Shown one piece after another: positions 56,993 to 64,000 of a DNA stretch of 64,000 nucleotides. The number at the start of each line of letters is the position of its first letter. The stretch's first letter is position 1. A model generated the notes under the pieces. The model was given only the letters and a program-made list of their open reading frames with translations, made no database searches and was not told where the DNA came from. The stretch comes from Pseudomonas sp. NFR16 (lineage in GTDB: Bacteria; Pseudomonadota; Gammaproteobacteria; Pseudomonadales; Pseudomonadaceae), in NCBI RefSeq assembly GCF_900108875.1, contig NZ_FNYJ01000002.1:283383-347382 (forward strand), given 5' to 3'. A program made the position numbers and the translations under genes.

Positions 56993-57499
56993 TCATTCCA
57001 GACAAGCGCGCCGGCAACAGGTTTCAGCTTTGTCCATGTAAGCACTGACCGAGCTTTGCGAGATGCCCAGTTGCACGGCAATTTCGGGGTAGGTCAGGCC
57101 TTGTGTGTGGGAGAGCACGAAAGTCGCTTTGACTTTGAGCGGGAGACGGTTGAGGCGCCGGTCGATGCGGTCGAGGGTCTGCAGCGCGGCCGCCAGATGC
57201 TCGGGGGAAGGCGCCTGCTGTTCCTCCTGCGCCAGCCCCTGCACGTAATCGCGTTCCAGATCGCCGCGGCGCCAGCGCTGATAGATCAGGCGCTGGGCGA
57301 TGGTGGTCAGCAGTGCGCGCGGCTGACGGATCGGCACCACATTGGGCGACCCGAGCAGTTGCAGGAAGGTTTCCGAAGCGATGTCTTGTGCGCATTCGCG
57401 AGACTTCAGCAGCCGACGCAGGCGCTCGCACAGCCACGCATGGTGCTGTACGAACAACTCGCTGAGGTATTGGCGATGGGTAAGATCGGCGCCAGCCAT
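56993..57499 (-). CDS. ECF sigma factor, FecI-like, without FecR partner
   Basis: 168 residues. Region 2 (about 10-75, LFVQHHAWLCERLRRLLKSR, then DIASETFLQLL) and region 4 (about 105-160, VLSHTQGLTYPEIAVQLGIS). Typical iron-starvation sigma factor. Genes of this class normally sit next to fecR and a TonB receptor; here neither is present, the downstream neighbour being the betaine-binding protein. Target promoters unknown. Confidence 0.88.
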   Translation of the reverse strand: MAGADLTHRQYLSELFVQHHAWLCERLRRLLKSRECAQDIASETFLQLLGSPNVVPIRQPRALLTTIAQRLIYQRWRRGDLERDYVQGLAQEEQQAPSPEHLAAALQTLDRIDRRLNRLPLKVKATFVLSHTQGLTYPEIAVQLGISQSSVSAYMDKAETCCRRACLE

Positions 57500-57682
57500 G
57501 AGACGTCCCCTGACGTGTTCTTGTTATCCCGGGAGTGCCGGTGGCGCCATGCTAACAAGTGCCGTTATGCAGTAAAAAGACTTAAAAGTGCTTCTTATAG
57601 ACGAATCGGAAATAAATGGAATCAGCGGAAGTCCTTAGCCCGCGCCGACGCGGTGGCAGTCGCGCTCACAGGATCGAACCGC

Positions 57683-58462
57683 CTAAAGCGTGCTCAAGCC
57701 CTGCCTATGGGCGTCACGTTCATAATCGAGCAGGACCTGATAATCGCCTTCGGCCGTAGGCAGCACTTCACTGATCGCCAGCGTTTGTGCGACGTCCGGC
57801 AACGCTTCGAGTGCCTGATTGAGCGCCCTGCGGATCGCTGCGCCGTCGTTATCCAGGCGGGTGATGAACGGCAGACAGGGTCCCGCCGCCGTGCGGGCAA
57901 TCACCTTGATGCCAGCGATCTCCTCACTCTGGTCGCGGGCCAGATAGTCGAACGTCACGCTGTCGATGGCGGCAAGATCCCCTTCTCCGGCCTTGATCCG
58001 GGCCAGGCTGTTGCGATGCCCGCCCGACAAGGACACCTGGGCAAAGAACCGGCCGTCCTGCTGCAAGGGCGCGAGCGTGTGACGCAGCAGGTTCATGCCC
58101 GAGTTGGAATCCCGCGAATTGAGCACGCCATGGCTGCCGCGGAAAGCCTCAAGCGTCTGACGCGCATCGTCGGCACGCGCGACCAAAAGGCTGCAATGGT
58201 TGCCGTCAGCGCTGTGGGCCAGTTGATACACTGGTCGACCGACCACCTGAACCTGCCCGCGCAACGCGGTCATCAGTGGATAACCGCAGGTCTGAGCGAG
58301 CAGCAGCTGCGGCGACAACCACAGCTGTTTCAAGTCCAGCGCCTGCGCATCCAGACGCTCCACGCCGAGGATGTCCAGTGCTTGCAGCAGCCACTTTTCC
58401 TGTGCCTCCTGGACGCGCGCTGGCGCGACATACATCAGCAGTTCGGCAAATCTCTGGGGCAT
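57683..58462 (-). CDS. PhnD-like phosphate/phosphonate-type binding protein without signal peptide
   Basis: 259 residues of the periplasmic-binding-protein-like II fold (LAQTCGYPLMTALRGQVQVV; VLNSRDSNSGMNLLRHTLAP). It starts without a signal peptide (MPQRFAELLMYVAPARVQEA), so it is probably cytoplasmic and not a transporter component. It lies 15 bases downstream of the desaturase gene, so the two are co-transcribed. Role unknown. Confidence 0.8.
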   Translation of the reverse strand: MPQRFAELLMYVAPARVQEAQEKWLLQALDILGVERLDAQALDLKQLWLSPQLLLAQTCGYPLMTALRGQVQVVGRPVYQLAHSADGNHCSLLVARADDARQTLEAFRGSHGVLNSRDSNSGMNLLRHTLAPLQQDGRFFAQVSLSGGHRNSLARIKAGEGDLAAIDSVTFDYLARDQSEEIAGIKVIARTAAGPCLPFITRLDNDGAAIRRALNQALEALPDVAQTLAISEVLPTAEGDYQVLLDYERDAHRQGLSTL

Positions 58463-58477
58463 GTTCGAGTTCCGGGT

Positions 58478-59419
58478 CTAGACGTAAGGGTGCTGTGGGC
58501 TGTCGATGGGACTGAAACTGTGACGCCGGAACAGTTCAGCATATCCGGGCACCAGAAAACCACCGCTGCGTGCCAGCCACTGCTCGCGGCGGGCGCGATA
58601 TACCTGCGGAATGTGGTACCAGGAAAGCCCTGGCAAGTCGTGATGAACCAGGTGCAGATTGAGGTTCAGAAACAACCAGCCCCACGGCCATGATGCCTCG
58701 TTGATCACGGTGCGCTGCTGCGGTTGTTCGCTGGGCCGATGCTCGTAATACGAGCGGACCATGGAAATGGCCAGCGCCGGAACGGTGCCGAAAACCAGGT
58801 AATGCAGGCTGGACAACGCGCTGTAACGCTCGATGAAACCGAACATCAACACCAGGAAGACCCCGTGCGTCACCCACATCGCCCACGCCTGTCGCTCGCC
58901 TTGCTGCAGACGCGTTGCTTCCCCGACGATCAGGCCGTAGAGCGCCAGCGGCACGCCAAACACCAGACGCCCTGGCGGCGTTTTGTCCAGCCAGCATAGC
59001 AGACGCATCGGCGCGCCAGTCTGCTGCCAGCGGGTCTGGCTGAGGTAACGACTTTCCGGATCCCGGCCCGGAATGGTCAGGTCCTCGTCGCAGTGGTGCT
59101 GCAGATGGGTGTCACGGTACAGCGTGTAGGGATACCAGACCGCGAAGGGCGCGTAACCGAGCATTTTGTTCAGCCACGCACGGCGAGTCGGATGGCCGTG
59201 AAGCAGCTCATGCTGCAGCGACATCCACAGGATCAGCAGCGGGATCAACAGCAGCGTGGTCGGCCACACACCCAGCGTCGGACTGAGCAGCATCAGCACA
59301 GGCCAGCCGGCATACACAGCGATCAACAGCAACCACGTCGGCCACTCCGTGCGGCCAGTGAAGCTCGTGCGCAGGCGTACGATCTCATCGCGTTGCGCGT
59401 CGTCCAGATAGTTGGGCAT
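58478..59419 (-). CDS. Membrane fatty acid desaturase
   Basis: 313 residues with about four to six hydrophobic segments. The three histidine boxes are visible: HELLHGH (about 78-84), HLQHH (about 116-120) and HLVHH near residue 263. They bind the diiron centre that desaturates or hydroxylates a lipid chain. ATG 59419; a frame up to 59458 is open but adds unrelated residues. Sits in an operon with the PhnD-like gene. Confidence 0.88.
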   Translation of the reverse strand: MPNYLDDAQRDEIVRLRTSFTGRTEWPTWLLLIAVYAGWPVLMLLSPTLGVWPTTLLLIPLLILWMSLQHELLHGHPTRRAWLNKMLGYAPFAVWYPYTLYRDTHLQHHCDEDLTIPGRDPESRYLSQTRWQQTGAPMRLLCWLDKTPPGRLVFGVPLALYGLIVGEATRLQQGERQAWAMWVTHGVFLVLMFGFIERYSALSSLHYLVFGTVPALAISMVRSYYEHRPSEQPQQRTVINEASWPWGWLFLNLNLHLVHHDLPGLSWYHIPQVYRARREQWLARSGGFLVPGYAELFRRHSFSPIDSPQHPYV

Positions 59420-59552
59420 TGCCGGTTCCTGCAGTCGGGCTGATACAGGGATGTGCATCGGCGCAGGAAAAACTTGTAGATCGATTGGTTATGACGGTAG
59501 AACGAAGCCCCGAGCGCTACGCTGCGCGATACGTCCCCAACCTTGTACGCAG

Positions 59553-60023
59553 ATGTCCACGATCCGGTTTCACGCCCTGCCCGACCTGCAACGTCCCCTG
59601 CTGGACAAGTTTTACCGTGCGCAGCGCTCCTCCATGCGCAGCAAAGGCGAGGCGCAGTTCTGGGTCGCGAAGACCGGCGAAGTGGTGGGCGGCCTGTGCC
59701 TGACACCGATGGCCGAAGGGCACTGGCTCACCGGGTTATTCGTCGCGCCATCGATGCGCGGACGCGGCATTGGCGCAGGTCTGGTGAAGGCTGCCGTCGC
59801 GCCCGTCCAGGGCTGCGTCTGGTTGTTCTGCGAGCCGGCTCTGGTCGCAGGCTTTTACCAGCGGTTGGGTTTTATCGAGACAGAGGACCTGCCCCGGACC
59901 CTGGCTGATCGGCTGGCCCGTTATCGCCAGACAAAACCGCTGGTCGCACTGGTTTACCCCGACGTCGCAATCCTTAGATCCGTTGGTGCGGACCACCAAA
60001 CCAAATGTGCCATTCCCCGCTGA
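59553..60023 (+). CDS. GNAT-family N-acetyltransferase
   Basis: 156 residues. Motif A, LTGLFVAPSMRGRGIGAGLV, with the GRGIGA acetyl-CoA loop. Motif B, FYQRLGFIETEDLP. Substrate unknown. The ATG at 59553 gives a normal start; the longer frame is not conserved. Diverges from the desaturase. Confidence 0.82.
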   Translation: MSTIRFHALPDLQRPLLDKFYRAQRSSMRSKGEAQFWVAKTGEVVGGLCLTPMAEGHWLTGLFVAPSMRGRGIGAGLVKAAVAPVQGCVWLFCEPALVAGFYQRLGFIETEDLPRTLADRLARYRQTKPLVALVYPDVAILRSVGADHQTKCAIPR

Positions 60024-60071
60024 ATCCCGCGTGCTAGCCTCGCCCATCACTTCTGATCGAACGGGATGCAC

Positions 60072-60902
60072 ATGAAACGCACGCTTCTGGCTTTGTCCCT
60101 GGCAGTACTCATCGGCCCGACGCTGGCCACTGCCGCAACACCTGCGCCAGCCTCGACTATCAGCCATGCGCAGTTCGCCTCGTTACTTGCCGGCGACTGG
60201 CGCGTGCCGCAGAACGCTGCCCGCGATCAATACCGCCATCCCGAGCAGACCCTGCAATTCTTCGGTCTGCGCGATGACCAGACGGTCATCGAGATCACCC
60301 CCGGCAACGGTTGGTACAGCGAACTGCTGGCGCCGCTGCTCAAGGAAAAGGGTCATTACGTGGCGGCGATCGTCGCGCCTTCAGTCAGCGACTACGCCAG
60401 GAAATCCGCCGATAGCCTGAAGCAGAAATACGCCGCCGACCCCGCGCATTACGGCAAGGTCGAGGTCGTGGAATATGCGCCAGCGGCCCCGGTCCTGGGC
60501 AAGCCGGGGTCGGCAGACACGGTCCTGACCTTCCGCAATGTGCACAACTGGGTCGATGCCGGCAACGAAGCGGCAACCTTCAAGGCCTTCTATGAGGTGC
60601 TCAAGCCGGGCGGCACGCTGGGCGTTGTCGATCACCGCGCGAAAAGCGGCACGAATGCGAAAGACAACGAGAAGAACGGCTACCTGCCCACGGATTACGT
60701 GATCAAGCTGGCGCAAAACGCAGGCTTCACGCTGGCCGGAGAAAGCGAAATCAACGCCAATCCCAAAGACACCAAGGACTACCCGGACGGCGTCTGGACC
60801 CTGCCACCAGCCTTGATCAAAGGTGATCAGGACAGGGCCAGGTACCTTGCCATCGGCGAGTCGGACAGGATGACGCTACGCTTCATCAAGCCCGGCAAAT
60901 AG
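60072..60902 (+). CDS. Exported methyltransferase-like protein
   Basis: About 276 residues. A signal peptide (about 1-22, ending ATAA) precedes a class I SAM-binding fold: VIEITPGNGWYSELLAP (motif I), then VLTFRNVHNW and LKPGGTLGVVDHRAK. An exported protein with such a fold is unusual because SAM is cytoplasmic; homologues of this kind are nevertheless common in proteobacteria and of unknown function. ATG 60072 has GGGA 7 bases upstream; 60066 is the alternative. Confidence 0.78.
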   Translation: MKRTLLALSLAVLIGPTLATAATPAPASTISHAQFASLLAGDWRVPQNAARDQYRHPEQTLQFFGLRDDQTVIEITPGNGWYSELLAPLLKEKGHYVAAIVAPSVSDYARKSADSLKQKYAADPAHYGKVEVVEYAPAAPVLGKPGSADTVLTFRNVHNWVDAGNEAATFKAFYEVLKPGGTLGVVDHRAKSGTNAKDNEKNGYLPTDYVIKLAQNAGFTLAGESEINANPKDTKDYPDGVWTLPPALIKGDQDRARYLAIGESDRMTLRFIKPGK

Positions 60903-60923
60903 GTGAGCCCGGAAGACCCGAAG

Positions 60924-61463
60924 TCAATCGTCCGCGTTCGGGTCCATGTCCGGGAACAGCACCTCGGTAAAACCGAAGCGGCTGAAATCGGTGATGCGCG
61001 ACGGGTACAAACGGCCGATCAAGTGATCGCATTCATGCTGCACCACCCGTGCGTGGAAACCGCGGGCGGTACGCTGAACAGGCTTGCCGTCGGGATCGAA
61101 ACCTTCGTAACGGATGTGTTCGTAACGCTCCACCACACCCCGCAGCCCCGGCACCGACAGGCACCCTTCCCAGCCTTCTTCCAGCGTGGGCGCCAGCGGT
61201 GTGATCAGCGGGTTGAGCAAGATGGTCTGCGGCACGGGTTCGGCATCGGGATAACGCTCGCTGCGCTCGAATCCGAAGATCACCAGCTGCAGGTCGACAC
61301 CGATCTGCGGCGCGGCAAGGCCCACGCCACCCACGCTTTCCATGGTTTCGAACATGTCCTGGATGAGCGTCTTCAACTCACGAGAGCCGAACATCGATGC
61401 AGGCACAGGCGGCGCCACGCGGAGCAGGCGCTCGTCACCCATTTTCAGAATTTCACGAATCAT
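60924..61463 (-). CDS. def: Peptide deformylase
   Basis: 179 residues. Motifs [10 protein letters not shown] (about 46-55), EGCLSVPG with the metal Cys, and QHECDHLIG with the two metal His and the catalytic Glu. Removes the formyl group of N-terminal methionine, binding Fe2+. ATG 61463; the upstream extension is not homologous. Pseudomonas usually has more than one def; whether this is the housekeeping copy is unknown. Confidence 0.93.
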   Translation of the reverse strand: MIREILKMGDERLLRVAPPVPASMFGSRELKTLIQDMFETMESVGGVGLAAPQIGVDLQLVIFGFERSERYPDAEPVPQTILLNPLITPLAPTLEEGWEGCLSVPGLRGVVERYEHIRYEGFDPDGKPVQRTARGFHARVVQHECDHLIGRLYPSRITDFSRFGFTEVLFPDMDPNADD

Positions 61464-61523
61464 GGCAGAACCTTTCGACTGGGCGGACGCGCCGGATAAA
61501 GGCGCATCCTGCCACATTCTCGA

Positions 61524-62537
61524 TCAGGGTTTGTCGGTCTTGAGCACCTGGGGCTGCTGTTCGTAGTCGTGATCGTGGCGATGATCACGACCCAGCCCAG
61601 ACAGATGCTGCTTTTCGTAAGCGGGCTCGTAAGAGGTTTTGCCCGCGCCGGTGGCGCCGTCGTTTTCGCCCGCCTCGCGCTCGCCCTTGTCCTTGCCCTC
61701 GGCAGACATGTGCTCGATCACGGCATTCATTTCGGCACCCAGCAACAACACCGCGGCCGAGATATAGAAATACAGCAGCAACACGATGATCGCTCCGATG
61801 CTGCCGTACATCGCGTTGTAATCGGCGAACGTCTTCACGTAATAGGCAAAGCCCAGGGAGGCGACGATCCACACCACGACGGCCAATACTGAACCGGGTG
61901 TGATGAAGCGGAAGTTTTGCTTAACGTCCGGCATCACGTAATACATGATCGCTACCGCGACCATCAGCAAGATGATGATCAGCGGCCAGCGCAGAATCGT
62001 CCACAGCGTGACGATGAAATCTTCCATGCCGATCTGCGCAGCCAGCCAGCTGATCACTTGAGGCCCGGTGACCATCAATGCGGCAGCGGCCAGCAGCATC
62101 CCGGCAATGCCGATGGTGTAGAGCACTGACAATGGAATGCGCTTCCACACCGGCCGTTCTTCGACCACGTCGTAGGCTGCGTTCATCGCGCTCATCATCA
62201 GGCGCACCCCCGCCGAAGCGGTCCACAACGCAATGACGATACCGATGGACAGGAGCCCGCCTTTGGATTGCTGCAGTTGATCGATAACCGGATTGACCTG
62301 ATCCAGCGCCTGAGGCGGCAGCACCAGCTCGGACTGCAATCGCAACCAGCTGAAAAAGTCCGGCAGGTGCAGGAAACCGATCAGGGCGATGAGGAACAGT
62401 AAAAACGGGAACAACGAAAACAGCATCTGATAAGCCAATGCCGAGGCGTACGTCGACATCTCGTCATCGAGGAATTCTTTAACCGTTCTGACCAACACCG
62501 TCGTCAGACGCAGTCGGCGCAAATCCGGGAATATCAT
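61524..62537 (-). CDS. YihY/BrkB-family inner membrane protein
   Basis: 337 residues. MSTYASALAYQMLFSLFPFLLFL is the family start, and six hydrophobic segments run to about 285. The C-terminal 50 residues are charged and histidine-rich (GRDHRHDHDYEQQ). Despite the old name of the RNase BN group it is a membrane protein of uncertain function. AAGGAGACG stands before the ATG at 62537. Followed by def 60 bases downstream. Confidence 0.88.
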   Translation of the reverse strand: MIFPDLRRLRLTTVLVRTVKEFLDDEMSTYASALAYQMLFSLFPFLLFLIALIGFLHLPDFFSWLRLQSELVLPPQALDQVNPVIDQLQQSKGGLLSIGIVIALWTASAGVRLMMSAMNAAYDVVEERPVWKRIPLSVLYTIGIAGMLLAAAALMVTGPQVISWLAAQIGMEDFIVTLWTILRWPLIIILLMVAVAIMYYVMPDVKQNFRFITPGSVLAVVVWIVASLGFAYYVKTFADYNAMYGSIGAIIVLLLYFYISAAVLLLGAEMNAVIEHMSAEGKDKGEREAGENDGATGAGKTSYEPAYEKQHLSGLGRDHRHDHDYEQQPQVLKTDKP

Positions 62538-62699
62538 GGCGTCTCCTTTCGCAACGTAGACGTATCTGAAGCACATTTACCTATACGAGCGGGCAAACGC
62601 TTTGAAATTCCGTGTGCCCGCTGCAACGGGCCGGTTTTTTACAGACAGTTAAGCAGTTTTGCCATACCCGATGCGTTTCAAAAAACAGCACCAGACATG

Positions 62700-62727
62700 A
62701 TAACGGCCATCCGAGGATGGCCGTTAT
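62700..62727. other. Perfect 13-bp hairpin between BrkB and CsbD genes
   Basis: ATAACGGCCATCC / GGATGGCCGTTAT with a 2-base loop. On the minus strand a T-rich stretch follows about 14 bases later, so it could terminate the csbD transcript, but it is not a standard terminator. Confidence 0.65.
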
Positions 62728-62777
62728 GGGTGAAGCATGTGTCCGCCCCAGACTCATACGCCTGAAGCGAAGAGGCC

Positions 62778-62969
62778 TCAGGCCTTGTCGACGCCTTTCT
62801 TGACAGCGTCTTTGGCCTTGCCGGCCGTCTGCTGCGCTTCACCTTTGATTTCCTGCGCCTTGCCTTCAGCACGCAGTTTGTCGTTGTCAGTCACTTTGCC
62901 CACGCCTTGTTTGACGTTACCGGCTGCTTCGTTGGCCATACCTTTGACTTTATCGCTGGTGCTGCTCAT
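62778..62969 (-). CDS. CsbD-family stress protein
   Basis: 63 residues, MSSTSDKVKGMANEAAGNVK, the family consensus, with further KGEAQQTAGKAKDAVKK. Small hydrophilic helical protein typical of the general stress response. GAGAAATTCC precedes the ATG at 62969. No function beyond this is established. Confidence 0.9.
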   Translation of the reverse strand: MSSTSDKVKGMANEAAGNVKQGVGKVTDNDKLRAEGKAQEIKGEAQQTAGKAKDAVKKGVDKA

Positions 62970-63221
62970 GGGAATTTCTCCAGTGTGAGATTCCGGAAGC
63001 GGAATCGGGTGTCATAACCTCGACGTAATGATTGACTGACCGCCTTCGCGCAGAGTTTCAATTATTTTCCCGGCGGCAATAATCGACGCCACCGGACAAT
63101 TCGTCCCGTCGGCCAAGTTTGCCTTTAGTTTTGCTTCAGAACCCCGGAGAATGCGCCCCCGAGCCGGGCAGTGCCTATCATGCAACACCAGATTCACGAG
63201 ACAGAGATCCACAGGAACGTT

Positions 63222-63602
63222 ATGAAACTCGACAAGCAGCAGGCCATCGCGCGCCGCAACGAACAACTGGGTGGCGCTGTGCTCGGCACCAACAACACCC
63301 ATTTCGCCACTCTGGACCCCAAGCGCAATATCTGGTGGTTCGACCTGCCCGTCAGCCGCCTTGCAGTGGGCCAGTACGAATGGCTGCACCTGCTGCTGCA
63401 TACACCGGCCACCGACGAGTTGATCCATCTGAAGGTGACCACTCGATTCCTGCGCGAGAACAAGGACGGCGTGGTCATTCGTAACGAAGGCAAACGCAAG
63501 TCGACTGTCAGCCTCGAGCTGTCCGCCGACAAGGATTCCTACCTCAAGGACATGCGTCCCAACGGCGCCAGCCTGAGCTTTGCAGGCTTCGTGCAGAAAT
63601 AA
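63222..63602 (+). CDS. Small protein of unknown function
   Basis: 126 residues, no signal peptide or membrane segment. Contains LGTNNTHFATLDPKRNIWWF and HLKVTTRFLRENKDGVVIRN. No family recognised. AGGAACG is upstream of the ATG at 63222. It converges with the S1-domain gene. Confidence 0.6.
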   Translation: MKLDKQQAIARRNEQLGGAVLGTNNTHFATLDPKRNIWWFDLPVSRLAVGQYEWLHLLLHTPATDELIHLKVTTRFLRENKDGVVIRNEGKRKSTVSLELSADKDSYLKDMRPNGASLSFAGFVQK

Positions 63603-63689
63603 ACGCGCGGGCCGGAACGCCGGCTCTCACCTTCGCTGACGTGAACGCCGCGCCCCGGCAAGCGGAGGCGCGGGGCACGACTGCTGGGT

Positions 63690-64000
63690 TCAGACCAGCT
63701 CGATGCGGTCGGCGTGAATGACAAGCTGGCCTTGTTTGTACAAGGCGCCGATGGCTTTCTTGAAGTTGCCTTTACTGACACCGAACAGATTGCTGATCAC
63801 CTGCGGATCGCTCTTGTCGCTGACCGGCAACACCCCGTTGTTCTCGCGTAACTTGCCAAGAATTTTCGCGTTCAGGCTACTGGCAAGCTGTTCGCCCACT
63901 GGCTGCAGGCTCAGGCTGATATTGCCGTCGCTGCGCACTTCCTTGATGAAGCCTTTTTCCTGTTTGCCCGGGCGCAGGAACTTGAACACTTCGTTCTTGT
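63690..64000 (-). CDS. C-terminal part of an S1-domain RNA-binding protein (CvfB/YitL-like)
   Basis: The visible 103 codons run off the window end. The end LGKLRENNGVLPVSDKSDPQ and the winged-helix-like VISNLFGVSKGNFKKAIGAL match the C-terminus of CvfB-type proteins, which have S1 domains in front and a winged helix at the end. The 5' end lies beyond 64000, so the start cannot be seen. Confidence 0.78.
   Translation of the reverse strand, partial: KNEVFKFLRPGKQEKGFIKEVRSDGNISLSLQPVGEQLASSLNAKILGKLRENNGVLPVSDKSDPQVISNLFGVSKGNFKKAIGALYKQGQLVIHADRIELV

Overview
The window is a high-GC chromosomal segment of a fluorescent pseudomonad, most likely the Pseudomonas syringae group. The evidence is: the gene set and order (nrdAB next to a two-component pair, a PcpS-type phosphopantetheinyl transferase, phoPQ and dctA, which as I recall is close to the P. 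aeruginosa PA1155-PA1183 block), many Pseudomonas-type short extragenic palindromes, and a near-perfect HrpL promoter in front of a HopBF1-like type III effector kinase. No rRNA, tRNA, CRISPR array or prophage was seen.

1-6.5 kb is a catabolic island for hydroxyprolines: an aconitase-X dehydratase, a three-gene polar amino acid ABC transporter (two permeases and an ATPase), a proline-racemase-family enzyme with a Ser/Cys active site, and a DapA-family deaminase. 6.6-22 kb is core genome: ttcA, a Yip1 protein, SprT, a CaiB/BaiF protein, dctA, an AraC regulator, phoQ-phoP, a dienelactone hydrolase, the PPTase, a FhuF-type ferric reductase and an RstAB-like two-component pair. Upstream of phoP lies a small exported protein in the place oprH holds in P. 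aeruginosa. Four GTTCAG repeats at an exact 11-bp period, followed 11 bp later by a -10-like hexamer, make it a PhoP target. 22-27.3 kb is nrdA-nrdB, with a DnaA box and a probable tandem NrdR site upstream.

27.4-34.4 kb is the accessory region and the most interesting part. It holds a REP-associated tyrosine transposase between 51-bp inverted REP-like repeats, an HNH endonuclease, and a T6SS amidase locus in which tae4 is reduced to a 27-codon remnant while the immunity gene tai4 is intact. On the other strand lies an Hcp gene with a glycine-rich, probably membrane-active effector and a membrane immunity protein. Downstream of that immunity gene are two displaced effector C-terminal tips, each translationally coupled to its own diverged immunity paralogue, and a further tip-less fragment of the effector. 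This looks like a T6SS toxin locus that evolves by swapping C-terminal tips and keeping the old immunity genes. Diverging from hcp is the HrpL-controlled HopBF1-like gene. Type III and type VI weapon genes therefore sit side by side.

34.4-44 kb holds small exported proteins, a membrane-anchored Mrr-like nuclease, a MASE2-GGDEF cyclase, a LuxR / small Cys peptide / unknown protein cluster, a VOC protein, an MFS transporter, an AraC regulator and a GNAT. 44-64 kb holds a 233-bp tandem repeat, a TonB-dependent siderophore receptor, two LysE exporters, a soluble sugar dehydrogenase, a DapF-like protein with both catalytic cysteines replaced by serine, a BdlA-like soluble chemoreceptor, a yeast-type cytosine deaminase, a betaine-binding protein, an orphan ECF sigma factor, a desaturase/PhnD-like pair, peptide deformylase, a BrkB-family protein, CsbD, and the C-terminus of an S1-domain protein running off the end. 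Starts were chosen from ribosome binding sites and homologous N-termini; family assignments are from recognition of motifs, not database searches.
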